DNA from: Aquila chrysaetos chrysaetos
Taxonomy: Eukaryota > Chordata > Aves > Accipitriformes > Accipitridae
Length of the DNA stretch: 64,000 nucleotides
NCBI RefSeq assembly: GCF_900496995.4
Contig: NW_024470388.1
Location: forward strand, 124,001 to 188,000
Reading direction: 5' to 3'
Shown: in pieces, positions 1-12,167 of the stretch
Layout: the number at the start of each line of letters is the position of its first letter
Position numbering within the stretch: the stretch's first letter is position 1
Program-made: the position numbers and the translations under genes
The notes under the pieces: model-generated
What the model was told of the DNA's origin: nothing
The model's database searches: none
What the model saw: only the letters and a program-made list of their open reading frames with translations

Positions 1-718
1 GGGGGACAAACCCACAGGGGAGAACGGGTGAGCTGGGGTGAGAGTGGGTGCCGTGGGAGAACAGCAGGGCTGGGTGGGCTCTGGGCAGCACATCCCGGGG
101 CTGTCCCTGGTGGGGGTCTTCCCAGCCGGGCCCCTGGTATGTTTGAGGATGACGGCGCCTGCTTTTCCAGGGAGGAGCTGGCCAGGAGCGTGAGGAAGCG
201 CAGCTGCCAGGCTTTGCACTCCCTGGGGACCCCTGGGGCTCCCAAGGGGCCAGGATAGGCTGCCCGCATTTTTATCCAGCTTTGTGCTCTGACGTCACAT
301 TGCACTTCACTGTCAATGGGAGAAGTTTTGTTTCCTGTCCTGCAAAGATAACGCTAGCTTCCCTGTTACGGATGGGCAGGACTCTTTCCTAGAGCTGAAA
401 GCAGAAACTCCGTGGGTTTTGGCACTCGGATTTTCCTAGCTTGCTCCTGTCAGTGTCCAAGGGGACTATAGATTGCGTGGAGCACCATCGGGACATTACT
501 CTCAGGGAAAGTCTTCATTCCTGTTTGTGGACAAATACTTTGGCATGCGTGGCTTGTGCGGGTGCTCGTGATGTCATTTGTGCCCCAATTCCTCTGCCAG
601 AGGGGGCAGAGGCTGAGCAGCCTGAGGAGAAACAGGTGAGAGATGGGGGCAGCCAGGGCAAGGGAGGGAGCAGGGCCAGGGCCAGGGCCAGGGGTGCTGC
701 AGGCACAGGAGCAGCTAT
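1..718. other. Unassigned GC-rich sequence with one exon-like piece
   Basis: The first ~260 bases are GC-rich. An acceptor-like pyrimidine/AG at about 160-170 is followed by a short open frame on the + strand ending in a stop near 256. I could not match it to a family. The rest, to the start of the minisatellite, holds no recognisable gene. The exon reading is only a possibility. Confidence 0.2.
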
Positions 719-1057
719 CTCATTTTTAGAGCGCAGCATCACTTTTAGGATCCAGCCAGTCATTTTAGGGTCCAAGCCGCATCTTGAGGGTCCAAACCCT
801 CATTTTTAGGCTCCAAACCCCTCTTTTAGGGCCCAAAGCCTCAGTTTTTAGCATCCAAAACTTGGATTCTAGGGTTGAAAGCCTCGCCTTTTGGGGTCCA
901 AACCCTCGCTTTTGGGGCCCGGGGGCTCATTTTCAGGGTCCAGGGACTCATTTTCAGGGTTTTAATCGCTCTTTTGGGGTAACATGCCTCATTTTTAGGT
1001 TTCAAACCTTCCTTTTTAGGACTGAAAGCCACTTTCTAGAGGTCACAGCTTCGTTTA
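719..1057. repeat. Degenerate ~21-bp minisatellite, first block
   Basis: The sequence is a run of diverged units of about 20-21 bp centred on AGGGTCCAAAGCCTCATTTT. Because the unit is close to a multiple of three, frames on both strands stay open and give a repeated heptapeptide-like pattern (about PKNEALD on the - strand). The block is interrupted at 1058 by a solo LTR and resumes at 1640. I read it as tandem repeat, not coding sequence. Confidence 0.85.
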
Positions 1058-1634
1058 TGTTGTGGTTTAACCCCAGCCAGCAACTAAGCACCACGCAGCC
1101 GCTCACTCACTCCTCCCCACCCAGTGGGATGGGGGAGAAAATCAGGAAAAGAAGCAAAACCCACAGGTTGAGATAAGAACAGTTTAATAGAACAGAAAAG
1201 AAGAAACGGATAATGGTAATGATAACACTAATAAAATGACAACAGCAATAATGAAAGGATTGGAATGTACAAATGATGCGCAGCGCAATTGCTCACCACC
1301 CGCCGACCAGCACCCAGCTAGTCCCCGAGCGGTGATTCCCCACCCCCACTTCCCAGTTCCTATACTGGATGGGACGTCATATGGTATGGAATACCCTGTT
1401 GGTCAGTTTGGGTCAGGTGCCTTGGCTGTGTCCTGTGCCAACTTCTTGTGCCCCTCCAGCTTTCTCACAGGCTGGGCATGAGAAGCTGAAAAATCCTTGA
1501 CATTAGTCTAAACACTACTAGCAGCAACTGAAAACTTCAGTGTTATCAACATTCTTTGCATACTGACCTCAAAACATAGCACTGTACCAGCTACTAGGAA
1601 GACAGTTAACTCTATCCCAGCTGAAACTAGGACA
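1058..1634 (-). mobile_element. Solo LTR, ERVL-like family (copy A)
   Basis: A 577-bp LTR lies in reverse orientation: in the + strand it starts tgttgtggtttaaccc and ends aactaggaca, so its sense strand is TG...CA. It is flanked by a perfect 5-bp target duplication, gttta, at 1053-1057 and 1635-1639. It has the diagnostic bases of the same subfamily as the copies at 33890 and 54107. It is inserted inside the 21-bp minisatellite, so it is younger than that array. Confidence 0.9.
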
Positions 1635-1639
1635 GTTTA

Positions 1640-2730
1640 TAAGGCCCAAGTACACTTTTTTCTGTCCCAAAGCCTCCTTTTGTCTGTCCAAAGCCTCCTT
1701 TTCAGGGACCACAGGCTCAGTTTTAGGATCCAGTCTGCAACTAGGAGAGCCCAAGGCCTCATTCTGAGGGTCCAAATACTCAACTGGAGGGCCCAAAGCC
1801 TCATTTTAGAGGCCAAGCTCCTCGTTTAGGGTATAAAGCGTCACTTGTTTAACGTACAACCCCTCATTTGGAGCCTCCAAAGACCCATTTTTAGGGCGCA
1901 AAGCCTTCGGGTTTGGTACCGAAGCATCCCTTGAAGGCACAAAACCTGATGCAGGGCTCAAAGCCTCAGTTTCATTTCCAAAGCCCCATTCTTAGGGCCC
2001 AAACCCTCCACTGGAGGGTCCAAAGTCTCCTTCTGAGGGTCCAAAGCCCTCTTTTACAGCTGAGGGCCTCCCCTGGAGTGACCCAAGCCCTCTCTTTGGG
2101 ACCAAAGCCTCATGTCTTGGGGCCCTATCGGGACCAATAGGTTCCCCTCCTTTGCAGAGCCCACAGGGTCACGTGTAGCATCTCCCCCATCATTTTTAGT
2201 GCCCAAAGCCTCATGTGGAGGGCCAAAGTCCTCACTGTTCTGGTCCAAACCTCTTGGCCTTTTATGACCCATAGCCTTTCTTTAGGGCCCACGGTTTCAT
2301 TTGACGGAAGGGGGGGGGGGGGTTAAACCCTCAGCTTTAAGGCAGAAAGCCACTCTTTCAGGGTCCACAGTTACATTTAAGGGTCCAAAGCCTCGCTTTC
2401 CCTTCCCAAAGTCTTCGGTTTGGCTTCCAGAGCCTCACTTTGAAGGTCACAGGCTCCGTTGCAGTTGGCAAAGTCTCCTTTTTGGAGCCCAAAGCCGCCT
2501 TTTCAAGCTCCAAAGCCTCATTTTTAGGATCCGGCCAGTCGGTTTGAGGGTCCAAGCCGCATCCTCAGTTTGCAAACCCTCATTTTTAGGCTCTGAACCC
2601 CTCTTTTAGGGCCCAAAGCCTCATTTTTAGAGTCCGGAGCTTTGATTCTAGCATTGAAAGCCTCCTTTTTATGGTCCAAAGCCTCATTTTTACGGTCCAA
2701 GCCCTCATTCATCAGTTCCGAGCCCCGTTC
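1640..2730. repeat. Degenerate ~21-bp minisatellite, second block
   Basis: This continues the array of 719-1057 after the LTR insertion. The two blocks together hold roughly 60-70 diverged units. A run of 14 G at about 2311-2324 sits inside it. Unit length drifts by one or two bases in places. The heptad-like open frames on both strands (for example 2524-2712 on -) come from the repeat and are not annotated as genes. Confidence 0.85.
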
Positions 2731-4365
2731 CTCTATATAGGCCAGTGATTTCTGAGCAGCGGGCTGTGTTCCTTAGTGCGGTGGCTGTTTGCAAGGTGTC
2801 TGCTCCCATGGGCTGGTTGCTGTCCTCCTCTTTGCCATGCGAGGGAAACGGAGCAGATGGGAGCCCTTGCTCTCTTGGTGTTACTGGATGTGTGTTTGGC
2901 AAATGCAAATAGATGGTGATGTCTGCTTTGTTGAGGAGAAACAAGAGTACCTCTTGGATTTGCTTAGCTAAACTCTCATCCGTTATTAAGCAAAGAAAAT
3001 GCTTCCGGAGAGTGGAAGCAATAAAATTGCTCGTTTAACCACTGTAAAACCAAAATGAAGCCAAAACCCCCAAACTGTTCACTTTTTCATCTGCTTTTCT
3101 GAGTTTTTTTCTCTAAGTGATTTAGTCAAAAAAATAATCAGGTGCAACATGCAGCAAGGTAGAACTTTCCTTGCTAGTCCAAGAGGTTATTAGCATTTAA
3201 GCTAAATGCATGCTTGAGAATGGTTTTGCCATGTTCTCACATACTCACTTTGAGCAGGCTTACGCGCAACCCTTTGTATAGATTTCTGTGCTGAATGGAA
3301 GGTTTGAGTCCAAACGTTTTGGTCAGAATGCCTTGAAATTGGGAGTGTGAGAGCTAGTCAGTATCTTCTCTTGCAACCTGCCCTTAGGTGAAGCTGTATT
3401 CTTCCCAGGTAAAGCCATGACACATAAAATAGATGAATACCTTTGATGTTTGCCTACATGCTGAAATTATTACGCATCTGTGTTGAAGTGAAATGCCTGT
3501 TCTGGGGTGGGGAGAAATGGAAAAGTACCGTGGCACGTGCTTCTTACGCAAACTAGAATGTAATATAGTAGATAAAATGCTGACCTGCATTGTAAAAAAG
3601 GTAGTAACTTGACCCTAATGATCTCCAAGTTAAGGCTCTACATAAGAAGGGTCTCTTTGTGTTTGTGCTCCTGCAGGTTCTGATGATTCTGACTGAAACT
3701 AGCAGATGGTGTTAAGACAGGGAATGAGATCTGTAATCTCCCTGAGAGCTGATTGGTCGGCCGTCCTCTTCCTTTGGGCATTTGGCCAGCAACTTTGGCA
3801 GAATGAATCCTAAGTTTTTATCTCTTGCAGTTTGGTTTTTTTGCCTGTGAAGAGATTTTTTTTTTTTTTTTTTTTCTCCTGAAGTGAAATGTTGGCTGCC
3901 TCTCTTTCTATTAGTACTACATGGATCTGGCTTGTGTTTTGTTAAGAGCTGCCATTCTCTTGTCCAACTAAATTCTTACCTCTTTCCTCCCATTGTGCAT
4001 CAGAAGGCAAGATGTGCCTGCATGTTCTCAGGTTATCCTTCAATGTGGGGGTGTTTTTCTGTGTCTTCTCTGCCCTTCATATTGCACTGAAAAAGTCATT
4101 AAGAGCTGAGAATGCATTGCGGTAGAAAAAGTTGAGGCCCTCTTTCTGCGAAGTGCAGTGTACAAGATCACTTCACTCCAGTGGGGTCCTGAGTAGGTTC
4201 CCTGAACTGTCTCAAAGCAAAACGAGGATTTTGAATTATTTTATTTCAATATTAAAAATGGTTATTAATGCATATTCAAGTATTATACACCATACTTTAA
4301 ACAGCTTGCGGTAAAATGGATGTTCTGGATTTGGGGATTTTTTGTAATGAATCTTGTTGACAATT
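2731..4365. other. Unassigned non-coding sequence
   Basis: AT-richer sequence with a poly-T tract near 3856-3879. I see no open frame with recognisable protein features, no RNA gene and no clear transposable element. Short open frames here are below what chance would give. Confidence 0.5.
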
Positions 4366-4458
4366 GTTATCAACACTATTTTCAGCACCAATCCAAAGCA
4401 TAGCCCCGTACAAACTACCGTGAAGAAATGTAACTACCCCAGCCAAAACTAGGAGAGT
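4366..4458 (-). mobile_element. Degenerate LTR fragment of the ERVL-like family
   Basis: About 90 bp align by eye with the terminal part of the solo LTRs in this window (ttatcaaca..., ...catagc-ccgtac..., ...ccagc-aaaactaggaga). Many substitutions suggest an old copy. It lies ~160 bp outside the outer edge of the left palindrome arm. Confidence 0.6.
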
Positions 4459-4616
4459 AAGGCAGTTTAGATTTCATAGAATTGGCAAGAGTGCTTGAGC
4501 AGCTCAATGTTATGTTGAGGGACGGTAGTTATAATGTCATCAGAAGAAAGTGAAGACAAAGAAGATGAAGACGGCAAAGATACTCAAAAGCGTTATAGCC
4601 ATTGGCAGCAGCAATG

Positions 4617-6990
4617 TGTCATTTACAGTTTATAGGAACAGTTTTCCTTCAATGTATTGTTCCTTTCCAAGATTTACAGGTGATGTTTTGCCATTTTCCT
4701 ATCGGAATTTAGGGATTTTTAACGCAAAGCTCTCCACTGAAATGTAAAAAGAGTGACCGATGTGTCCCGGGTAGAAGTGCAATTACGTAGACTGGCTAGT
4801 TTTACTCTTGTAGTTTACAGTTCTACATAACACACAGGTGTGTGTTTTTTCACTTGGGCTGTGCCGTGGTGGGAAAACCCCACAGACAAATACAAAAACC
4901 CACCCCTGGAACTTCCTCTGAAATTAGAGGTGGGTGAGACATACCATATTTTCTGCTTCTACCGCTATCCTGCTTTCTCTTAAACTTCTTTTTATCACTA
5001 TCGTAAATTCCTTGCTTACTCTAGAGCCAAGACAATGTAAGATTTTTTTTTTTTTTTTTTTTTTTCCCAGGCCTGTCATCTCCTGTCAGGCAGAGATAGC
5101 CATGTAGATGTGCTCAGTCACAGAGGCAGAAGGACTGACAGGTGGGTGCGTGGTTAGTGATGGTTCTCCCTTTTCAACAGTACTGTCAGTCACATCAGGG
5201 AATAATGTGTTGGAGGGGTTTCAGATCGGTGGTAATTACAGAATAATGATGTGATTATTACTGCAGTAGTCTGAGGGTATGAGAGGGACAAAGATTTGGG
5301 GAGGAGAGGGTAATTTTAATCAGCTGTAAGTTTTTTTACAAGGCAGCTTTTGTGGGTCAGTGATGATGATGATGGAGGTGGTGGCTGAGATTCTGTAATG
5401 GATATTGTTTTGTTCTGGAATTGAATCCCAAATCACCCTCTGAGAGTCTTAGTCAGACTACTGAATCTGGGAGCATACAGTTTGTTTTCTTAAAATAGCA
5501 GGGAGATCCTGTTTGGAAGTTTGGCCAGTTGGGGGCTGGGGCCCTTGGAGGAGGGGCCTGTTTGTGCCCTGTGCCCTTGGGCCGGCGCTCACAGCTGGGA
5601 ACGGGCTTTCCAAAATCCTGTTGGAAGGATCCAGTCATGGGACCTGTGACGGAGCTGGGGGAGAGGGAGCAGCCCTGGACCAGCCGGCCTCAGGACCTGC
5701 AGCAAACTTGCCTTCAAATCGGCTCTCCCAGCAGAACACTGCCCAGGAGTCACTTTGATTGTTGGTGTTCTCCTTCAGGAAGCATGGTACGCACCAAGCA
5801 CACCCAGAGCTGCGCCCGTGCCAGGAGAAGACTTGCAGTGCAGCCGGGGCTGATGGCGACAGTTCCCACCAGCTGCCCCACCAGCTCAGGAAGATGCAGG
5901 TAAGATGCCACAGAGGGGAGAGCAAGTGGCTGTCCCTTCTCTTGCAGGAACAGGATTTAACAGCAGAAGGGAGGCAGGCCGAAAGGGCTTTGGAGGTGCA
6001 AAAGTGCCTCAGGCAGCTGGAGCAGTCATGTGTCAGCAGAGGAAGAAGAGAAGGAGATGCAGGTGACCCGCCTGGGACGATGTTTCCGAGGTACCATCTG
6101 CCCCACAAACACAGAGAAAGACAGAGGCATTGGGAGGTCATGGAATGGGTGGGAAAGGTGCCTGGGCGAGGGGAGAGCACGGGGAGATGGGAGGCAGTGC
6201 TGGAGATGGAGGGGAAAAATCCAGGGTGTTGGAAGTGAGGATGCTTCTGCTGTGCAGAGGCCTTCTGTAAAAGCTCCGAGTTCGTCTCCTGGCTTTGGTT
6301 TTCCCGGGCTGTGCTTTGCTGAGCCTCAAATGGGGCTCCTGTTGTCGCCCAGATTTGTGCTCTGAAACGATTCAAGTGCTGAGGGCTGGGATTTTTCAAG
6401 AGCATCATATTTCTCTTTGGGCTTCCTGGGGAGGGATTGCAGTCATGCCAGACCTGTTGGGGAGCTCAGTCTTCTATTGGGATGCTCCCTGTGGGACAGG
6501 AGGACAACTGCTTTGAGCTGCCTATATTTCTGGAAGGATTACCTACATTTGCCTTCCATCTGAAATACTGCTTAGTGCAACTTGCTGGGTTTTTTTTAAA
6601 AAAAAACGGGGGGAGGTGTGTGTGAATAGCTGAGTGCTAGTATACAGTGAATTACCTTCCCTGCTGAGAGTAAATGGGTTTAGGATTAAAAATACCCGTT
6701 TTGTGTTACAAAAATTGGTGCTGATGGACTCGTGGGTGACAAAATCTCTTCCCAGCTTGCTTAAACATTAAACAGCCTTCAAAGTGGCGTTCGGATGGTC
6801 TTGTGTGATTTCTTGCAATTAATCGTGGTTGTCTAAAGCGTACCACTAAAGCGTACTAAAGTGTTTTGGTTGTTAGAAAGTAGGATAAGTTCATAGAGCC
6901 GTCTTCTGTGTCGGGTTTCAATGAGTTCAAGCTATTGTTGTGTCCCGTTGAGAGTTTCTGATGTTATTTTTCCCTCTTTCAGAGGGAGGT
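4617..6990 (+). repeat. Left arm of a large inverted repeat
   Basis: This ~2.37-kb segment is matched in reverse complement by 16835-19237. Landmarks found in both arms include the AAAGCGTAC pair, the poly-T tract at 5041-5065 (poly-A at 18796-18817), and a long GC-rich stretch at 5500-6450 (17410-18360). In a ~130-base sample around 5640-5770 I count about four mismatches, so identity is roughly 97%. The outer boundary is near tgtcatttacag; the inner boundary is near 6990, just past cagagggagg. The spacer is about 9.8 kb. Confidence 0.9.
5759..6238 (+). other. Open frame in left palindrome arm with two exon-like blocks, unknown
   Basis: A 159-codon open frame lies in a GC-rich stretch. Inside it are two blocks with good splice borders: 5779-5899 (acceptor ttcag, donor gtaaga) and 5948-6062 (acceptor cttgcag, donor gtgacc), both in the same frame. 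The second block is rich in Glu, Gln, Leu and Arg, compatible with a short coiled coil. The 'intron' between them is only 48 nt. The right-arm copy stops earlier, after MFPR, because taccat reads taacat there. I do not recognise a family; it may be non-coding or a decayed exon pair. Confidence 0.25.
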
Positions 6991-9900
6991 GAACATGCCC
7001 ATCTCACCCTCCAGGAGCAAGGATGCCATGTCCGGGTTCAAGCCCATGCCACCCTCAAAGCTTGCGTCCTCGAGTTGAGCGTGGAGGGGCATCACCCCGC
7101 GAAGGTTTGGTGTGTTGTAGCAGTCGGTGCTGTGAGGGCTGGTGGGTGGCAGTGGGGTGGAAGCAGCTGTTGGGGGCTCCGTCATTTGCATAGCCCAGCC
7201 CCCCCCCCGCATGCTTCGGAATGTCCGGGTCCCTGTGGCAGTTTTTGAATGGTCCCTCCCAGTTGGGTCAACGGACCCAGCGCAGCCAGTAGATCCCGTT
7301 GGAGCTCCTCTGTGTGGCATAAATCCCTCGGCATTTGGGCTTGAGAAGAGGTAAAGTTGGAATCTGCAGATCACCTTAGATGACCTTCAGGAGCTGTGGG
7401 CTGTGGGTGGGGACTGGCTCTCTGTCTCTGGTCCCGTGACTGGTGTCATTGCTCATAGGAAGAGCTTTACCAGGCGACTCTGTCATTTCCCTTCTGGGGG
7501 TTACGGGAGCTGTTTTGGAGGTGGGGGAGATGTAAATTCCTGGTCTTGAGCCAACCTGGATGGAGCAGAGGTGGACTGTAATTTGTCTGACCTCAACTGT
7601 GTATCTGTAATGCAGTTGTAATCGTCTCTGCCTGCACAACTGGCATGAGGTCCCGTTTTATTTTAAAGGAGATATAGTGAATAAAATCAGTGAATCTAAT
7701 GGGCGGTCTTTCTGACCAAATATATAAGTATTTATTTAGGATAAGATAAACGGTCCCTTGAACTCACTGGTTATACTGACTTAACTCTGTGTTGCCTAAA
7801 AATGGGACCAAGTTTGGCTCGGCCATGGGCGTCTACATTAGAGACATCCACGTTTAGTCAGACGAATCACACCCCAGTCTCCTGTGTTCCTCATCAGGTC
7901 TCTGGCAACTCTGCTGTTAGCCCTTATTGAAGCCAAGTCCAGTCTCTCATTGATTGATTGATTGACTTTAACAGAAAGGAAAGTCAGTCTTAGACATTTG
8001 GTTGCGGAAGAAAGTTTGCGTTGGAAGATGGTGCTTGGATCTTCGAGTAGGTCTAATTAGATGCCTTTTCCTCTTTGCTTCACCCCTGATAAGCTTAGGC
8101 ACTCTCTGTTTGTCCTGTTTCTGAGGACCACTGCCCGAGGCGCCTAGCATTGCACAGGGAGATGCTGCATCTCATTTTGCACTGTGAGTTTTGTTAGTCA
8201 TCAGGAATGAAGTACTTTTAGGAGATAAGCTAACTAAATTGCACTCAAGTGAAAAAAGTGCTCTATAACTCCCGAGAAATAATACTGGATTATAATCAAA
8301 ATACAAGTATGTTGAGCAAAAGATGCTTAAAAAGTTAGGTAAAAATTATGAGCACGGTGCAATTTTTGTAGTTTGGATTTTTATATATTTTCGATTTAAA
8401 GTTTGAATGTAAACAAATCTGGTTGAATTGATGTGGAAAAGATGTTCAAATTGCCAAGTATTTCTTTCAAAGAAGAATAAGCAAAGTAGCAGCTAGAAGG
8501 GAGTGTTTTGGCTTTAACGTGTTTTGTATTTGTGAACGCAAATCTCCAAGTTGCTGGGCTGCTGGACAGGGTGAGACCTGTGCCAGCCAATTCATCTTTG
8601 AGCTCCAAGTGCCTTTGGATAGAGATGCAGGTCTCCTGGGGATTGTGGGGACGTGCTCCTGCATCTGGAAAAGATGGCTGAGTTCCTGGTGTAAGAAGGG
8701 CACTGGGGTTTAGAGGTCGGAGTTGAGGCAGGTATGGAAGATGGCAGTAGCTGTGATCTTTAGTGCAAAAAATTTATTTTTGTGTATTCAAGCAGGTTTT
8801 TTTTCTCTCCTCTGCTAATCCAGTGTGGAATATGAGCCAATAAAGAGAAACGGACGCTGTACACGCTGGACACACTTAAGTATTTGTTTTAAAATATGTG
8901 TGAGGTCAAGCTAGAGCATGCTTTGCAATTTGTGTATTTACTGCAGCAAATTTTCTGCTCTTCCTGGCCGTCTTCTGTGGTTTTCAGCCTGCTTCACCTC
9001 CACAGAAAGAGATACCGTGCGTATGAAAGGGGCCGTTATGCGTCTTCCCTTAGGAGATGTTTTTTTTGTGCTCTGCTCTTGAATTACGATCTGTATTACT
9101 TATGCCAACGTTTCAAACAGCTTTTGGATTCCCTGGTTAAAGTATTCTGCACCTACCCCAGCTGCATGTTACAATGCCCAACTCCCACCAACCATCAGTT
9201 TTTATTTCACGTCATTTTTCGTGAAGTAACACGCATTGCAGCCAGAATCGTGTGTTGCTGTTCCATGGTTTTCTTTACAGTAGTTTTCCAGCTGTATTCC
9301 TCGTCCCCATGATAAAGAGTGTTGCCAGTATTTCTTTTTCTCTTGGAATACACATGGTAAGGATGGTTGCTGGATGTCTCATCCTTTTTAAGGCTGTGAA
9401 GACATGCTCTGACAAGGCCTTTTCCCAGTCCCAGGTATTCCGGGATGCAAGCTGTGCCTATCCCCATCAGCTCTGTGAAGGATTTAAGAGAGACTGTGCG
9501 CCTGAAGGGTGACTGATGCTTCTGTGTCAGAAGCTGAATTTCCGCAAGCAAAAGCAACTTCCCTGACTCTTTAAGTTGTGTGTCCTTTTAATGCTGCAAA
9601 ATGTAAATAATGATCCTGGCGTACATCTTTCTCAATTAAATGTGCAGTGGATGTCTTCTCGTTCAGCTAGTCTGGAGCTTACAAACCAGCTTAAAAGTAC
9701 TGGGTAGGGTAATTTTTGGTGGACGTGGCCTGAGCCTGCTTGGAAGAAAACTGGATTGGTTACACAAGTCTTTATGGAAGGCCCAAAGAGAGCCTAAGGT
9801 TTTGAGTGCCCTAGAATGCTCTTTTCAAGTCGGTTAACAGGCACATATACACCCTGTAATGGTGTAAGGACTCCCCAGAACATCTTCAGGACAGCTATAT

Positions 9901-10040
9901 TTTACGTAAGCCGCTGTTTTCATGCAACCTCAGCTAGCGTTGTGCTGCTCTTTGCAGGATCGGGTGAGCGGTGTTGTCTTTGGCTGTGTGGGCTTAAATG
10001 TGTTTCTAATGTGCGTGTCAAATAACTGCCTGTTAAACAG
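6991..10040. other. Palindrome spacer, unassigned part upstream of RBBP6-like exons
   Basis: About 3 kb between the left arm and the first RBBP6-like exon. I looked for upstream RBBP6 exons (the ubiquitin-like DWNN domain) and did not find them. Short open frames at 8896-9312 and elsewhere have no recognisable features. It is probably intron-like sequence carried along with the gene fragment. Confidence 0.4.
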
Positions 10041-10129
10041 ACTGCCAGTGTGGCTGAAGCCAGTGCTTCCGAAGAAGGTGAAATAAAAGCTTTGAAGATA
10101 CGGTCCTGCTGTGAATACGATCCAGTCAA
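10041..10129 (+). pseudogene. RBBP6: RBBP6-like exon: linker before zinc knuckle
   Basis: Acceptor ttaaacag at 10033-10040 and donor gtaagt at 10130. The frame reads TASVAEASASEEGEIKAL... and ends EYDPV, with two bases of the next Asn codon, as expected upstream of the knuckle. The frame is open. Confidence 0.75.
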
Positions 10130-10247
10130 GTAAGTGTTGATCGTGTCCAATCTGACCTTTGCAGATTGTGGAAAAATTGCAGAGGTGTTTGTTTTAACAA
10201 GAGAGACACATGCCTACCTGTTTGGTTTTTTCCCTCAAACCTTTTAG

Positions 10248-10344
10248 TTACCTGAAGAAACCCTTGGGTCCACCTCCGCCATCATCTACTTGCTTTCGTT
10301 GTGGAAAACGTGGCCACTACATAAAGAACCGCCCGACAAATGGG
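10248..10344 (+). pseudogene. RBBP6: RBBP6-like exon: zinc knuckle with lost Cys
   Basis: Acceptor ccttttag, donor gtacga at 10345. It reads NYLKKPLGPPPPSS and then CFRCGKRGHYIKNR. A CCHC knuckle needs C-x2-C-x4-H-x4-C; the last position here is Arg (cgc), one base from Cys (tgc). The zinc site should therefore be broken. The phase joins cleanly to the previous exon. Confidence 0.8.
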
Positions 10345-11183
10345 GTACGATTATGGGGGACTTGTGGTGTTCCTTAGTTGTTAATTGTTTTACCTTGGCA
10401 GTTACGTAACAAATACATGAATACTCGTATTAAGAATAGTTTCTGTTGGGGTGAAATGCAGAGGTTATATGGCAATGTTGCAAAGCCCTTCGAAATTCCA
10501 GGGGAAGCTGGAATTATAAATGTGAAATTTTCTTTTTTTCTAGGTCGTAGACATTCAATATATCCATAGGTGTTTCTTGGTGAACTTTCATGCATATTTT
10601 TATCTCTTTCAGTGTTAGTGGAAATGTTTCTGTTTTCCACTCTCTTTAACGACAGTTCACAGTTTTTATTATTTTGTACAAAACCAAGACATTTCTCTTT
10701 GCCCCATCTATTGAATATTTGCGTGTTTTAATTACACTAAGTCCCTGGTTGAGTATTGATGCCATTTAACCTTAGTCACTGAAGGTATATGCGTGAGGTC
10801 CGAGTTCAACCTTCACGTGTATAGACAGGGAATGTAGGTATCTCCAGTGAGTGATTCAGAGCACCGAATGAGTCTCTCTGAACTGCGCTGTGGAGGAGGA
10901 GCAGCGGGTTTGTGTCTCTTCTCTGAGTGGCTGGTGAGCTAAGGGATCTGTCAGCCTTAAGGAACCTGAAGTTAAGCCAAAGAATGTCGCCTGAGTTGAA
11001 AAACCCTGCTCAAGCCTGTGGAACATCCTGGCTATATTTGTTTAGGAAAATAAGTATTTCAGTTGAGCATCCCTTACGCTAGGTAAAAGGAGAGGATTAA
11101 AAGCTTTTGCTGCTTAAAATAATCACTGGAAAGTCATTTTAAGTGTGAGTCTTGAGGTACGTCTGCATTTCTTTTCTGAAGAG

Positions 11184-11387
11184 GACACAGATGTTGAGTC
11201 TGTTGCCAGAATGAAAAAGAGCACAGGAATTCCAAGGAGTTTCGTGCCCGAGGTACCCGATACAAAGGGTGCTATGCTGGCCAAAAAGCGAACGAGAGAA
11301 ACCACGCTTAAATATCTGAGTGGCAATGCAACCGAGTTGGCCAGCATCTGTCGTTACAGAGGAGGAAGCACTGTCATTGTATCTTAA
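11184..11387 (+). pseudogene. RBBP6: RBBP6-like exon: post-knuckle segment, disrupted
   Basis: After an AG at 11182-11183 the frame reads ...ARMKKSTGIPRSFVPEV..., then KGAML, matching RBBP6 after the knuckle. After AML the sequence departs from the family and no clear donor is seen. Reading on, it meets TAA at 11385-11387. This is the clearest sign that the copy is not intact. Confidence 0.65.
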
Positions 11388-12167
11388 CCTTAAAATCTGT
11401 GATCGTTTCTAATATTAAAAGAGGGTGGTCCTACTGTTTGTGTCCCTGGAATTTGGTTCAAGTTGTGGTATGCCAAGAATCTGTGTTTCTGCAAAACATT
11501 TCAGTAGCGTTTACAGTGGAGTTGTTCTCTTTGAAAGCTCATTTTGCTTCTGTTTTATGTTTCAAAGGCTTCTTGCCAAGTTTAACAGATGGCTATTGGA
11601 CTGAGATTTCCTCCCCCTCTGACTTTGCTGAAACCCCACGTGTGAAACAGACTGAAGTTTTCCTGTTGCTATACACTGAGAAAATACTGCCGTGTGCTGA
11701 CAGGAGTGGCTGTTTTAAAATGCCCTTGGTAGCACTTCTGGTTTTCCGTCATGGATCTCCTTTTGTAGAAGCTGTAACATAGGCTTCTTGCTTTTATAAA
11801 ATGTAATTGCTCGGAGACTAACGTTATCTTGAGCCTGCAATTTACATTTCTCCTCTGGCAAAGGAGAGGTGGGATTCATTTCACCTGCTTTCTAGCTGTG
11901 AGAAGATTATTTTTCTCGTCTGAGCTTATTTCTTAGTTGATCCAATGAATGGGAGAGTTCTGCAGAAGGAAGATTGTTCCTCCCTCCCTCTTCTAGTGTT
12001 GTGGCTATAGAAAAGTAGTTTAAACTAAGCGCCTATGTTTTAGGAGGCTAATGTGGAGTGAGAAGAATTCCATCTCTTCTCTTGCTTTGATAAAATCCAA
12101 AGCTTGCAAAAGTTTTCCTCCACCCATCTTTAACTTGTTTCTTTTTCCTTCCCCACCCCTCCTCCAG

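Noticed and set aside
5357-5400. tgatgatgatgatgg...ctga in the arm as a snoRNA
   Set aside because: The boxes are only about 20 bases apart, too close for a C/D RNA, and there is no terminal stem.
5779-5903. Frame in the left arm reading MVRTKHTQS..., superficially like a histone H3 start
   Set aside because: Only a few residues fit and the rest does not follow H3. The likely splice borders use another frame.
5635-6408. 257-codon open frame on the - strand in the left arm, with a near-identical partner at 17452-18141
   Set aside because: It is antisense to the better exon-like structure, has no recognisable domain and owes its length to high GC content; its repetition only reflects the inverted repeat.
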